A stretch of DNA of 64,000 nt from Sphingomonadales bacterium (GTDB taxonomy: Bacteria > Pseudomonadota > Alphaproteobacteria > Sphingomonadales > Sphingomonadaceae), in contig JADJGU010000001.1 in the NCBI GenBank assembly GCA_016707885.1, positions 871,501-935,500 of the forward strand, given 5' to 3'. Under the pieces are notes generated by a model that was not told where the DNA came from, searched no databases, and worked only from the letters and a program-made list of their open reading frames with translations. Below are positions 33,808-43,544 of this stretch, piece after piece; the first letter of the stretch is position 1, and every line of letters starts with the position of its first letter. The position numbers and the translations under genes were made by a program.

Positions 33808-34791
33808 TTATTTTTGCGCGCGATGTGCGGCCAATAACGGTGGATCTTGGGGCACATTACTCTTCGACAGAGTTCTGATCTGATCGATTTCCTGGCGCAG
33901 CATGGTCACCCTGTCTGGCCAGCGATAATGGGTTGGCGCGCTGAATATGCCAAGGCCGGTGGCCTTGCCATAACGCTGCCAGAAGCTGATCGCCGCTTCG
34001 GCATCATAGCCTGCATTGGACATCAGCCACACCGAAAGCCGGTCTGCCTCCGCTTCGGTCGCCTTGATGACTTTGGTCTTTCCACTCTTTGCCGCCTCGA
34101 TAAGCGAGCGATGATCGAGCAGGTTATGCGCCATTTCATGCGCGACGACCGCCGCCAGTTCGTCGTCGTCGAGCACATAGTCGATCAACCCGCTGGTCAC
34201 CCGCACCCGCACGCCATCGGCGCCTGCATCGCGCTTTGCGCGCGCATCGACCCAGAAGTCGGAGGCGCAGATGGCGGGGGAATCGAGCAGAAAATCGCGG
34301 CGGCCTTTTGCGGTGTCAATCTGGAACGGGATAGGCCTGCCTTCGGAAAGCCGGGTCGCAAACTCGTCGCGCAGCCCGTCAATCCGCTCTGACGAGGGCT
34401 GGTGGCGTTTCGGCGATGGACCATACCAGACTACGCTGCCGTCGGCACCAAACAGCCCATCCCCGGCTATGAGTCCGGCCCGATGCGCAGGCCCGCCTGC
34501 GACCACTGCAGCGATGCTGATTGGCTGGCGAAAAGTGAAAACACGGTGGGCCAGCCCAAGATCGGGATATTGGCGTTCATCGTGCAATACCCAACCGGGG
34601 TTGCGCCATTTGTTCCGGCAATAGTCCGCACTGCCCTTTGCAAGATGATAGCCGACCGTCGCGAGCCGCAGATCTTTGGCAATCAGCTCCTGATATGCGA
34701 CAACGACCGGGTCTTTGGGTTCCTCGTCCTGCGTTGTGGCAACCGCTCCGAAAAGTGCGATAGCAGCGAAGAACAAAGTGACCAACTTCAC
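33808..34791 (-). CDS. exported M48 family metallopeptidase with PDZ-like domain
   Basis: A 327-residue protein with an N-terminal signal sequence (KLVTLFFAAIALFGAVA). A PDZ-like segment (ISIAAVVAGGPAHRAGLIAGDGLFGADG) comes before the peptidase domain. The zinc site is AAVVAHEMAHNLLDH (HExxH) with the third ligand in KATEAEADRLSVWLMSNAGYDAEAA. It probably degrades or chaperones envelope proteins. The GTG start overlaps the tsaC stop (GTGA, 4 nt), so it is translated from the tsaC message. Confidence 0.85.
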   Translation of the reverse strand: MKLVTLFFAAIALFGAVATTQDEEPKDPVVVAYQELIAKDLRLATVGYHLAKGSADYCRNKWRNPGWVLHDERQYPDLGLAHRVFTFRQPISIAAVVAGGPAHRAGLIAGDGLFGADGSVVWYGPSPKRHQPSSERIDGLRDEFATRLSEGRPIPFQIDTAKGRRDFLLDSPAICASDFWVDARAKRDAGADGVRVRVTSGLIDYVLDDDELAAVVAHEMAHNLLDHRSLIEAAKSGKTKVIKATEAEADRLSVWLMSNAGYDAEAAISFWQRYGKATGLGIFSAPTHYRWPDRVTMLRQEIDQIRTLSKSNVPQDPPLLAAHRAQK

Positions 34792-35744
34792 GCCGCTGCC
34801 CGTCGCAGTCGGTCATTGATGGCAACGCCGATGCCTTCGTCGGGGACAGGAGCGATGGCGATGGCCTTCCTGTTGCTTGCATCTGCTTTATGCAATGCGT
34901 CAAACATGTGGGCGGCAGCCTCGGCCAGATCACTTTCGGCCGACAAATTGTCATCCCCGGAAACGCCACCAAAGCCGATATGCCATTCGTCCGCGTGCGC
35001 TTCGCTGGCATTCAGCCGCACTGGCTTGGATGGTGCATAATGACTAGCCAACTGGCCCGGCGCCTCGATTTTGGCTCCCGTCACCGGCAAGGGTGGTTCG
35101 CCGAGCAAATGCGCAATCTCGTCCGCAGTAACCGGCCCGGGGCGCAACAATTGCCAGTCATTTTCCCGCACCGCGACGATGGTCGATTCAAGACCCGCGC
35201 TGCACGAACCGGCATCGAGAACCAGCGGCATGGCATCGCCGAAACTGCGCGCGACATGCTCTGCGCGCGTCGGGCTGATCCCGCCGCTGCGATTGGCCGA
35301 GGGTGCCGCCAGGAAAAGCCCGCTCTGTTTAAGGACAGCCTGCATCACCGGATGGGCCGGACAACGCAGCGCAATCGTCGGCAAACCCGCCGTCACCGCT
35401 TTCGCCACCGGTGCATCGGGTTGCAAAGGCAACACCAAAGTCAGCGGTCCTGGCCAAAAACGAAAAGCGAGCAACGCCGCCCGCTCGTCAAATTGTGCCA
35501 GCCGCTCGGCGGCGGCATGATCGGGCACATGGACGATTAGCGGATTAAAATCTGGTCGCCCCTTAGTGCGATAGATATTGGCAACGGCCACTGCATTGGA
35601 AGCGTCTGCCGCCAGCCCATAGACAGTCTCGGTGGGAATCGCGACGACATCACCCGCCTGCAACGCTGCCGCCGCTTCGGAAATGGCAGCGGCGTCGGCC
35701 TTTATTATCCGGCCATGTCCTAGGGGATTTGAGCCCGTCATCAT
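34788..35744 (-). CDS. tsaC: L-threonylcarbamoyladenylate synthase (Sua5 type)
   Basis: A 318-residue enzyme making threonylcarbamoyl-AMP for the tRNA t6A37 modification. The YrdC domain has VVAIPTETVYGLAADA, IYRTKGRPDFNPLIVHV and LAAPSANRSGGISPT. About 100 C-terminal residues form the extra Sua5 domain (ASHYAPSKPVRL motif) that short TsaC lacks. It is divergent from the acyl-CoA dehydrogenase gene, with a shared regulatory gap of about 44 nt. Confidence 0.93.
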   Translation of the reverse strand: MMTGSNPLGHGRIIKADAAAISEAAAALQAGDVVAIPTETVYGLAADASNAVAVANIYRTKGRPDFNPLIVHVPDHAAAERLAQFDERAALLAFRFWPGPLTLVLPLQPDAPVAKAVTAGLPTIALRCPAHPVMQAVLKQSGLFLAAPSANRSGGISPTRAEHVARSFGDAMPLVLDAGSCSAGLESTIVAVRENDWQLLRPGPVTADEIAHLLGEPPLPVTGAKIEAPGQLASHYAPSKPVRLNASEAHADEWHIGFGGVSGDDNLSAESDLAEAAAHMFDALHKADASNRKAIAIAPVPDEGIGVAINDRLRRAAA

Positions 35745-35788
35745 CCCGCGCTATAGGCGGCACGACTCCCGAAAAACAGGCAAAAATG

Positions 35789-37519
35789 ATGACCTTCACC
35801 GCACCCGTTACCGAACAGCTTTTCGTCCTTAAGCACATCACTGGTATCGATGAGCTTTCGGCGCATCAACGCTTTGCCGATGCTAGCCCCGACATGGTCG
35901 AGGCGATCGTCGGCGGCATCGGCGAATTTGCCGCTGCGGAATTCTATCCTTTGCGCCGGATTGGCGACACCGTGGGCGCACGGCTGATCGATGGGCAAGT
36001 GGTGATGCCCGAAGGTTTTGTGGATGCCTATAAGGCCTATGTCGCCAATGGCTGGGGGTCGATCAACGCGCCTGCAGACTTTGGCGGGCAAGGCCTGCCT
36101 TTCAGCCTTGCGACTGTTGCGCTCGATTCGCTGGGGGCGGCGAATATGGCCTTCGCGCTTTGCCCGATCCTGTCGGTCGGTTCGATTGAAGCGATCAACC
36201 ATCATGGTTCGGACGCGCAAAAGGCGATGTTCCTGCCGAAGCTGTCGACCGGCGAATGGACCGGCACAATGAACCTGACCGAGCCGCAGGCAGGCTCTGA
36301 CGTCGGCGCGCTCAAATCCACAGCAACCCCGCGCGGCGACGGCACTTACCAAATCAAGGGGCAAAAGATTTACATCAGCTTTGGCGATCATGACATGGCG
36401 GGCAATATCGTCCACCTCGTGCTCGCGCGCACACCCGACGCACCGCCGGGAACCAAGGGCATCTCGCTCTTCCTCGTTCCCAAATATCGTGTGAATGAAG
36501 ACGGCTCACTGGGCGAGCGCAATGACATCAAGGTGGTGTCGATTGAGCATAAGATGGGCATCAACGCCTCTCCTACCTGTGTCCTCGCTTTTGGCGATGA
36601 AGGCGATTGCATTGGCGAACTGATCGGCCCCGAATTTGGCGGGATGCGCGCGATGTTCACGATGATGAACAATGCCCGCCTCAATGTCGGCCTCGAAGGC
36701 GTACAGATAGCCGAAGCCGCGACGCAAAAGGCGGTCGCCTTTGCCCGCGAGCGCGTCCAGTCGGCGCGCGCAGGTGGCACCAGTCGCGATTCGGTTGCGA
36801 TTGTCGAGCATCCCGACGTCCGCCGCATGCTGATGCGGATGAAGGCAGGCACGCAGGCGATCCGGGCCTTGCTCTATTACGCGTCCGGCTTTGTCGATCG
36901 TGCAGCACTCGGCACCGACGGCGCGCAGGAAATGGTTGATCTGCTCACCCCGCTCGCCAAAACCTATGGCACCGATATGGGCAGCGAGATCGCCTCGCTC
37001 GGTATTCAGGTTCATGGCGGCATGGGCTTTATCGAGGAAACCGGTGCAGCCCAACTCTATCGCGACATCCGCATCGCGGCGATTTACGAAGGCACCAATG
37101 GCATTCAGGCTGCCGACCTTGTCGGGCGCAAGCTCGGCATGCGCGGCGGCGATGCCGTGCGCGAGCATCTAACGCACATCGGGCAGGAAGCGGGCGATCA
37201 CGCCGCGCTGAAAGCGCTGGCTGGCGCCTGCACTGAAGTCTCCGAATGGATGATCGGCAGTGCGTCGACTGATGACAAGCTGGCGGGCAGCTATCCCTTT
37301 ACCACCATGATGGCAGTCGCAACCTGCGGCGCGCTGATGGCGAAGCAATTGCGCGTGGCCGAAGCTGAAGGTGGCAATACGCCCTTCCTGAAAGCCAAGA
37401 TCGCTGCGTGCCGCTATTATCTGGATGTGATGGTGCCGGAAGCCCTGTCGCTGAAGGGTAGCGCGATGGCGGGGGCAGAACTGCTTTATACACTGGATGC
37501 GGATGGGTTGGCGATTTGA
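35789..37519 (+). CDS. acyl-CoA dehydrogenase (long DmdC-like type)
   Basis: A 576-residue FAD flavoprotein with N-terminal, middle (GTMNLTEPQAGSDVGALKSTA) and C-terminal acyl-CoA dehydrogenase domains (LGIQVHGGMGFIEETGAAQLYRDIRIAAIYEGTNGIQAADLVGRK). An extra C-terminal domain makes it about 200 residues longer than classical enzymes, as in the DmdC (methylmercaptopropionyl-CoA dehydrogenase) group. Substrate is unassigned and general beta-oxidation is as likely. The start is the second of two adjacent ATG codons (35786, 35789). Its stop overlaps the next start (TTGA). Confidence 0.88.
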   Translation: MTFTAPVTEQLFVLKHITGIDELSAHQRFADASPDMVEAIVGGIGEFAAAEFYPLRRIGDTVGARLIDGQVVMPEGFVDAYKAYVANGWGSINAPADFGGQGLPFSLATVALDSLGAANMAFALCPILSVGSIEAINHHGSDAQKAMFLPKLSTGEWTGTMNLTEPQAGSDVGALKSTATPRGDGTYQIKGQKIYISFGDHDMAGNIVHLVLARTPDAPPGTKGISLFLVPKYRVNEDGSLGERNDIKVVSIEHKMGINASPTCVLAFGDEGDCIGELIGPEFGGMRAMFTMMNNARLNVGLEGVQIAEAATQKAVAFARERVQSARAGGTSRDSVAIVEHPDVRRMLMRMKAGTQAIRALLYYASGFVDRAALGTDGAQEMVDLLTPLAKTYGTDMGSEIASLGIQVHGGMGFIEETGAAQLYRDIRIAAIYEGTNGIQAADLVGRKLGMRGGDAVREHLTHIGQEAGDHAALKALAGACTEVSEWMIGSASTDDKLAGSYPFTTMMAVATCGALMAKQLRVAEAEGGNTPFLKAKIAACRYYLDVMVPEALSLKGSAMAGAELLYTLDADGLAI

Positions 37520-38346
37520 GCGAAGACCTGCTCCGCCGCATTGCCGAAGCACTCGAACGGCTTTCTCCTCCGAACGCTGAGCCGGCGGACCTTGCCGCCC
37601 ACGCCGCCTATCATTGGGATGGTCAAACACTGGACGCCGTCACGACTTTCGCACCGCTCCCCGAAAGTCTGATCGTCGGAGTCGAACGGCAAAAGGAAGC
37701 GGTTATCGAAAACACTCGCCGCCATGCGGAGGGACATGCCGCGCATGATGTGCTGCTCTGGGGCGCGCGGGGAATGGGGAAATCGGCTTTGGTCAAGTCG
37801 GTGACGGGGGCATTGCAGGGACAGAGTCTGCCGCTCGCATTGGTTGAAACCACAGCGGACCAGCTGGCAACGCTACCAAAATTGTTCGCGCTGCTTGGCA
37901 CCTCTGAGCGCCGCTTCATCCTGTTCATCGACGATATGGCTTTTGAGGGCGACGATAGCGGCCCTCGCCGGTTGCGCTCGTTGCTCGAGGGTGGGTCGGA
38001 AGCGCGGCCCGCCAATGTCCGGCTCTATGTCACCTCGAACCGGCGCAATATTGTCGAGCGGCGGCAGGATGAAGAAGACGCAGCCGTCAACGCTCGCGAT
38101 GTCGCCGATGACAGGCTCGCACTCGCCGACCGTTTCGGCCTCAAGCTGGGCTTCCAATATCCCGACCAGCCTGCATTTCTGGAAATGGTATCGGCCTATG
38201 CCGCGCATTTCGGCCTTGAGTGGGACGAAGCAGATGCCCTCGCTTTTGCCCACCAACGCGGCGGCCGTTCAGGCCGCGTCGCATGGCATTATGCAGTGGA
38301 ACTTGCCGGAAGGTCTGGGCGGAGCCTTCAGAGCGCCTTTTCGTAA
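37516..38346 (+). CDS. DUF815 AAA-type ATPase
   Basis: A 276-residue P-loop protein of the DUF815 family. Walker A is WGARGMGKSALVK (about residues 82-94). Walker B is RFILFIDDMAFEGDD. A sensor-1-like YVTSNRRNI follows, then the conserved C-terminal LADRFGLKLGFQYPDQPAFLEMV. The family is common in alphaproteobacteria with no assigned function. The TTG start overlaps the preceding gene by 4 nt. Its 3' end overlaps the convergent ceramide synthase gene by 19 nt. Confidence 0.85.
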   Translation: MSEDLLRRIAEALERLSPPNAEPADLAAHAAYHWDGQTLDAVTTFAPLPESLIVGVERQKEAVIENTRRHAEGHAAHDVLLWGARGMGKSALVKSVTGALQGQSLPLALVETTADQLATLPKLFALLGTSERRFILFIDDMAFEGDDSGPRRLRSLLEGGSEARPANVRLYVTSNRRNIVERRQDEEDAAVNARDVADDRLALADRFGLKLGFQYPDQPAFLEMVSAYAAHFGLEWDEADALAFAHQRGGRSGRVAWHYAVELAGRSGRSLQSAFS

Positions 38347-39491
38347 ATCCGGTACACTTTGTTGACTTTACCGCCCACGGCTTCGCCGACCGAAACCATC
38401 GGACCGTTTGATGAAAGCACCCAACCAAAATCACCGCGCGTCGCGCCGAATTTGGTTACGGCGTCGCGCCGGATGTATTCGATGAGCATGAAAGCGAGCT
38501 GGCTCGCGGTGCGCGTACCCTGAAGTTTTTTGACCACGCCCATGAGCGGAACGCGCATCGTCGTCACCTGCGGCTTGCCGACATTGAGCCACCAGAGCAG
38601 TTTCGCCCAGTTGAACGGCCAGAGCGATCCACCATATTTGACCAGCTGCTCGTTGAGATCGGGTACAGTCATCATGAAAGCGACCGGTTCACCGTCGATT
38701 TCGGCAATGCGGATCAGGTCTTCAAAGACGATGGGCTTCAGCTTCTTCCCCGCATAGGCGACTTCTGCCGGAGTGAACGGAACGAAGCCCCAATTGTCGC
38801 TCCATGCGTCGTTCAGGATCGACAGGATTAGCGCCGCCTCTTCGTCGAACTTGCTCTTGTTCACGCGGCGGATTTGGATCTTCCCGCTTTTTTCGCCCAT
38901 CGCGACAATGCGGTTGGTCAGTTCGGGCAGGCCCTGGTCAATCGCCAGTGCAAAGGTGAAAAGATCTTCGACCTTCTGATGCCCCGCCGCCTCGATCCAT
39001 TCCTGATAGGCCATGCTGTTAAAGCCCATCATCACGGTTGGCGGGTGGTCATGACCTTCGATCAACAGCCCGGGCTCATCCCACATGGCAAAGCTGACCG
39101 GACCGATCATCTTGGTCATGCCTTTTGCCCGCAGCCATTTCTCCGCTTCGACCAGCAAGGCGTTACCGATTTCGGCACTTTCCGCCTCGTAAAATCCCCA
39201 GAAGCCGGTGCCGGGGCCCATGCCCTGCTCAATTGGCTGCTTGAATGCGAGATGGTCGATATGCGCGGAAATCCGTCCAACAACCTGGCCGGCGCGGCGC
39301 GCAAGGAAAAGTTGTGCCTCGGCATGTTCAAACCATGGGTTTTTGGACGGTGTGAGGAGGCCGTAAACCTCGTCCTTCAACGGCGGAACCCAGTTGGGAT
39401 CATGGGCGTAAAGCCGGAAGGGCAGATCGACAAACTCCGCCAGCGCTTTCTTTCCGCTTACCGGCGTAACGCGCACTTCGCCTGCCTGCAT
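38328..39491 (-). CDS. cerS: bacterial ceramide synthase (bCerS/YghO family)
   Basis: A 387-residue GNAT-fold protein. The N-terminal block EFVDLPFRLYAHDPNWVPPLKDEVYGLLTPSKNPWFEHAEAQLFLARR is characteristic of the BcerS-like/YghO family, whose Caulobacter member N-acylates 3-oxo-sphinganine with acyl-CoA. The GPVSFAMWDEPGLLIEGHDHPPTVMMGFN segment is also family-typical. It is unrelated to eukaryotic ceramide synthases. It is the last gene of a leftward lptF-lptG-flippase-cerS run, and spt, acp and cerR lie within 10 kb, which strongly supports the role. Confidence 0.85.
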   Translation of the reverse strand: MQAGEVRVTPVSGKKALAEFVDLPFRLYAHDPNWVPPLKDEVYGLLTPSKNPWFEHAEAQLFLARRAGQVVGRISAHIDHLAFKQPIEQGMGPGTGFWGFYEAESAEIGNALLVEAEKWLRAKGMTKMIGPVSFAMWDEPGLLIEGHDHPPTVMMGFNSMAYQEWIEAAGHQKVEDLFTFALAIDQGLPELTNRIVAMGEKSGKIQIRRVNKSKFDEEAALILSILNDAWSDNWGFVPFTPAEVAYAGKKLKPIVFEDLIRIAEIDGEPVAFMMTVPDLNEQLVKYGGSLWPFNWAKLLWWLNVGKPQVTTMRVPLMGVVKKLQGTRTASQLAFMLIEYIRRDAVTKFGATRGDFGWVLSSNGPMVSVGEAVGGKVNKVYRIYEKAL

Positions 39492-39557
39492 CTGTCCCGT
39501 CCCTTTGCAACTATGATTGCTGCGCTTTATGCCGCCACCCCTGTCAGGGCAAGCCGG

Positions 39558-41102
39558 TTAGAGCCGAAGCTTGGCCGCCGCTTTGCCCAGCCCTTGCTTG
39601 TCTTCGGGCAGCAACCCTAGCCGCAATGTCAGCCAGAGGCTCGGCCAGAACAGAAGGAACAGCGAAATCGCCCGCACCCGTTGCCCGAACGGCGCGAGCA
39701 GTTCGCCCACGCCCCAGAGCAGTGCGATACAACCCGCAGCTGCAACTGCGGCGCGCAGGAAACCGTGGCCGAAAGGAGCTACGCGATCAGCCCAATAGAG
39801 TTCGATTATGGCGAGCAACGCCGTCAACACTACGGCTGCGGAAACGGCGATTGCCATCCCGGTCGCGCCCATATCTGGTACCAGCCAGATGCCCAGCGCC
39901 AGCCAGATCGCCAGCCCAGCGAGGCTGTTGAGCAGCGGCAATCCCCTATGCCCGATCATTTCGATGATCGGTGTGGCCGGACCCAACGCCGCCTCTGCCG
40001 CGCGCGCGGCGAGCAAGATGATCAGCACCATCAACGCTGCCTCGGCACCCGGCGCAAAAGCGGTCAGCAGATCGGCTGCAATCAGGATCAGCAACCCGGC
40101 GAGAGGTACCGCCAACAAAAGCGAAAGATGCGTCGAGAAGCTGTAGAGCGGCGCAATCTCCCTGCGATCCACCGCCGCCTGTGCCGACGCCAATGGCGCC
40201 AGCACATAGAGAAAGGACTGCCGGACAATCAGCGGAATCGAGGCAATTTTGCGCGCGATTCCGAACAACCCCGCCGCGGTCGCTCCGCCTGCGCCCGGGA
40301 TCATCGCGTTGAGCAAAATTGGTGGCAGATCGTTGTAGGCACGGCGAGCAAGCGCAGGCGGGAGCATGGCCAGCCCGGTCGCGAGCGACTCTTTGCGCAG
40401 GCTGGCTGGCAGCGGCGCCCTCAGCAGCAGCACAGGGTCAAAATAGCGTGCCAGCAGCTTCCAGCTCAGCCAGGCTGTCAGTGTCAGCGAGGCGAGATGG
40501 CCGAACAACAGGCCTTCAAAACCCATGCCTGCAACGAAGAAGCCGGCAGCAAAGATCAGCCGTGCCACTTGCTCCCAGAATATCCGCAACCGGATTTCGG
40601 GGCCGAAGGCACGCATTGCCCGGGCGGCAGCCGTCGCGGTTTCGACAAAAATCCAGAGTGGCAGGCTCCACGCGAAGATGGCGATAGCCTGTGGCAACTT
40701 TGCCGCATCGCCGGGTGCACTTGCGACCCAGCCTGCCAGCAGCGGCGCCGAAAGCGATATTGCGATAGCGGCTAGAATTCCGAGCCCGGTACTGACGGAC
40801 AGCGCAAAGCGCACGGCACCATGCTGCTCCTCGCGGCTTGCACTGGCGGGGACGATCCGTTGTAGCGCCTGCCCCAAAGCAAGGTCGAGGAGATTGGCAA
40901 GGATGTTCACTGCGGCCCACAGCACCACATAGATGCCATAGCCGGTCAACCCGAACATCCATGTATAAGCAGGCTGCGAGACCACCTCTATCAGTGCGCC
41001 CAGCCGCGCAATGGCGGCTAACCCTGCCCCTTTGGCGACGTCGCTGCGGTCGATGGTTTGCGCCTGCGCCTCGACCAGCGCCTCTTCCTGCGGCCCGCTC
41101 AT
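39558..41102 (-). CDS. polysaccharide/lipid flippase-like membrane protein (MOP superfamily)
   Basis: A 514-residue protein with 12-14 membrane helices. The pattern (AIARLGALIEVVSQPAYTWMFGLTGYGIYVVLWAAVNILANLLDLALGQALQRIV) resembles Wzx/oligosaccharide flippases of the MOP/MATE superfamily. Its start overlaps the lptG stop (ATGA), and cerS follows after 66 nt. That position suggests transbilayer movement of ceramide or a glycosylated ceramide, which is inference; O-antigen or exopolysaccharide units would be the alternative. Confidence 0.72.
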   Translation of the reverse strand: MSGPQEEALVEAQAQTIDRSDVAKGAGLAAIARLGALIEVVSQPAYTWMFGLTGYGIYVVLWAAVNILANLLDLALGQALQRIVPASASREEQHGAVRFALSVSTGLGILAAIAISLSAPLLAGWVASAPGDAAKLPQAIAIFAWSLPLWIFVETATAAARAMRAFGPEIRLRIFWEQVARLIFAAGFFVAGMGFEGLLFGHLASLTLTAWLSWKLLARYFDPVLLLRAPLPASLRKESLATGLAMLPPALARRAYNDLPPILLNAMIPGAGGATAAGLFGIARKIASIPLIVRQSFLYVLAPLASAQAAVDRREIAPLYSFSTHLSLLLAVPLAGLLILIAADLLTAFAPGAEAALMVLIILLAARAAEAALGPATPIIEMIGHRGLPLLNSLAGLAIWLALGIWLVPDMGATGMAIAVSAAVVLTALLAIIELYWADRVAPFGHGFLRAAVAAAGCIALLWGVGELLAPFGQRVRAISLFLLFWPSLWLTLRLGLLPEDKQGLGKAAAKLRL

Positions 41103-42196
41103 TATTCCTCGGTGCGGACGAGCACCGTCTCACCAATCAGCAGGAACAGCAGGAACGGGGCCCAAGCGGCGATGAAGGGCGGATAGGCACCGAGATTGCC
41201 CATCGCCAAGGCAAAATTGTCCGCCACAAAATAGGCAAATCCCAACGCCATCCCGATCACGGCCCGCAGGAAAAGTGCACCCGACCGGGCAAGGCCAAAG
41301 GCGGCCACCGCCCCGAGCAGGGGCATCAGCAATGCCGACAAGGGCCCGGAAATTTTATGCCACAATATGCCTTCGAGCGTATCGGTTCGCCGCCCTGCGC
41401 CTTTCAGGTCACCGATTGCGTCCTGAAGGGCGAAAAAGCCGAGTGCGTCGCCATCAACTTTTTTCCGGTTGAAACGTTCGGGGTCTATGCCTCTACCCAG
41501 GATCAGTTCGGGCACACGTTCCTGCTTGGCAGCGGTCACATCGAAAATACGGACTTTGGCCAATTTCCATGCTCCATCGACATAGGCCGCACTGTCGGCG
41601 CGGATGACCTTTTTCAAACTGCCTTCAACGCGCTGATACACGCGGACATCGGCCAAGCGGGTTGCGGTGCCCGTTCCGGTCACCGTGCGCGCTTGCACCA
41701 GATCGCGGCCCTCTCGGACCCAGACATTAGTCCGGATCCCGTCGTCGACGGGCACTTGCCCATATTCGACATCCTGCCAGACTTTGAGCTTCGCGGTCGC
41801 GGGAGCGACAACGGTTTCGTTGAAAGCAAAGGAAATGGCAGCGACCGCTAGGCTGGTTGCGATCATGGGGGCCAAAATCTGGTGCGCCGACAGACCGGCT
41901 GCTTTCATGGCAACCACTTCGCTGTTCTGGCTGAGCGTCGCAAAGGTGATCAATGTCGCTAACAGCACTGAGAAGGGCAGGAATCGCGCGATAATCTGCG
42001 GAACCCGCATCCCAACATAGCGCCACAAGTCAGCCTCGCTATTGCCCGCGACCGAAAGTATCTTGCCGCTTTCGCCCAGCAGATCGAGCGTTTGCAGCAC
42101 CAGCACCAGCATCAGCAGTACAGCCAAGGTCCGCACCAGAAACAGCTTGGCCATGTAAAAGCCGATTTGCCGTGAAGGGAAGAAGTCGAGCCGCAT
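41102..42196 (-). CDS. lptG: LptG-type permease of an Lpt exporter
   Basis: A 364-residue YjgP/YjgQ family protein: six membrane helices in a 3+3 arrangement around a periplasmic beta-jellyroll. Typical blocks are FLPFSVLLATLITFATLSQNSEVVAMKAAGLSAHQILAPM, and the C-terminal MPLLGAVAAFGLARSG...VIGMALGFAYFV. With LptF and LptB it extracts lipid from the outer leaflet of the inner membrane. It follows lptF by 6 nt. In an organism expected to carry glycosphingolipids, the cargo may not be LPS. Confidence 0.88.
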   Translation of the reverse strand: MRLDFFPSRQIGFYMAKLFLVRTLAVLLMLVLVLQTLDLLGESGKILSVAGNSEADLWRYVGMRVPQIIARFLPFSVLLATLITFATLSQNSEVVAMKAAGLSAHQILAPMIATSLAVAAISFAFNETVVAPATAKLKVWQDVEYGQVPVDDGIRTNVWVREGRDLVQARTVTGTGTATRLADVRVYQRVEGSLKKVIRADSAAYVDGAWKLAKVRIFDVTAAKQERVPELILGRGIDPERFNRKKVDGDALGFFALQDAIGDLKGAGRRTDTLEGILWHKISGPLSALLMPLLGAVAAFGLARSGALFLRAVIGMALGFAYFVADNFALAMGNLGAYPPFIAAWAPFLLFLLIGETVLVRTEE

Positions 42197-42202
42197 CGGC
42201 GG

Positions 42203-43423
42203 TTATCCTTCCTGCGGCATAAGCCGCGAATTTTTGCGGCCAAAGGTGAACAGTTTTTTGATAGCCTTGCCTGCCTTGGCGGCAAAAACCTCTAAAGCGC
42301 CAATCGGTTGCCCGCCCGGTACATGCGCTACCACATGATACATCCAGATTATCAGGCCGGCAAATAACAGGAACGGCACCCATAAGGCGAGCGCAGGGGG
42401 AACCTGACCCATGCCCCCGAGCGATTCGGCATATTCGTTGATCTTGTGGTAGGTGACCACCATCACGATCGACAGGAACACGCCCAATGCAGAAGTCGAG
42501 CGTTTGGGTGGAATCGCAAGGGCGACCGCCAGCAGCGGCAGCAACAGCATCATCGCAACTTCGACCAACCGGAAATGGAAGTTCGACCAGGCCTGATTGC
42601 GGATTCGGTTGGGCAGTGCGGTATCAGAACCGACCTTGATCAACTCGTTGAAAGTATATTCGCGGTCCTTGCCGCCACGTCCGCGAAACTGCTCAATCTG
42701 CGGCAAATCTATCGGAACATCATGGCTCGAAAAGCTGAGAACCCTGGCATTTCGGTAATTTGGCGCATCATGCACAAGCGTCCCATTGGTCAACCGCAAG
42801 ATGATTGTATCGGGGTCATCGGTGCGCAGGAACTGACCCTTCGCCGCCGTCACGGCAATCGACTGTCCCTTTTTGTTTTCGGCAAAGACGAACAGCCCGG
42901 ACAGGTCGTTGCCCTGATTCCGGCTTTCTTCGATACGCATGGTCAAATTGTCGCCCAGATTGTTGAATTCGCCGACCTTGATCGACGCACCCAAGGCACC
43001 GGACCGCAGGTCAAAGCGCAATTCCTCATACAGATAGCGCGATGTTGGCTGCACCCAGCCGACAATGGCAAAATTCACCAGCGCCAGCGCAATCGCATAG
43101 AGATAGGGAATCCGCAGCAGCCGCCAATAGCTTTGCCCAACTGCACGAAAAATGTCTATTTCTGAAGAGGTTGCTAACCCTCTGAACGCCAGCAATATCC
43201 CCAAAAGCAAGCCGATCGGAATACCCAGCGACATATATTCGGGGATCAAATTGGCGAGCATCCGCCAAACGACGCTGACCGGTCCGCCTTCTGCGGCGAC
43301 AAAATCGAACAGTCGCAACATCTTGTCGAGCAACAGCAACATCGCCGCTATCACAAGCGTTGCAATCAGCGGCGTGGCGACAAGCCGCGCTATATAGCGG
43401 TCGGTGGCAGTCAGAAATTTCAA
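42203..43423 (-). CDS. lptF: LptF-type permease of an Lpt exporter
   Basis: A 406-residue partner of LptG and first gene of the leftward operon. The N-terminal helices are RYIARLVATPLIATLVIAAMLLLLDKMLRLFDFV. The cytoplasmic loop FRGLATSSEIDIFRAVGQSYWRLL contacts LptB, a jellyroll domain follows, and the C-terminal helices are EVAMMLLLPLLAVALAIPPKR. The 112 nt to the divergent DUF2141 gene must hold both promoters; no clear consensus was seen. Confidence 0.88.
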   Translation of the reverse strand: MKFLTATDRYIARLVATPLIATLVIAAMLLLLDKMLRLFDFVAAEGGPVSVVWRMLANLIPEYMSLGIPIGLLLGILLAFRGLATSSEIDIFRAVGQSYWRLLRIPYLYAIALALVNFAIVGWVQPTSRYLYEELRFDLRSGALGASIKVGEFNNLGDNLTMRIEESRNQGNDLSGLFVFAENKKGQSIAVTAAKGQFLRTDDPDTIILRLTNGTLVHDAPNYRNARVLSFSSHDVPIDLPQIEQFRGRGGKDREYTFNELIKVGSDTALPNRIRNQAWSNFHFRLVEVAMMLLLPLLAVALAIPPKRSTSALGVFLSIVMVVTYHKINEYAESLGGMGQVPPALALWVPFLLFAGLIIWMYHVVAHVPGGQPIGALEVFAAKAGKAIKKLFTFGRKNSRLMPQEG

Positions 43424-43544
43424 CTTATGGTCGCCCTGTCACCCTATTTTGGCCGCAAATGACACCGATATACGGGATCAGGATCAGGAGCAATATCGTT
43501 GGCCATGCTTTGGCTGACCTAATGTTCTATGGAGTATGTTTGCA

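Noticed and set aside
39681..40775. 364-codon plus-strand frame inside the flippase gene
   Set aside because: Antisense to a clear multi-helix membrane protein; Gln/Arg/His-rich composition without structure.
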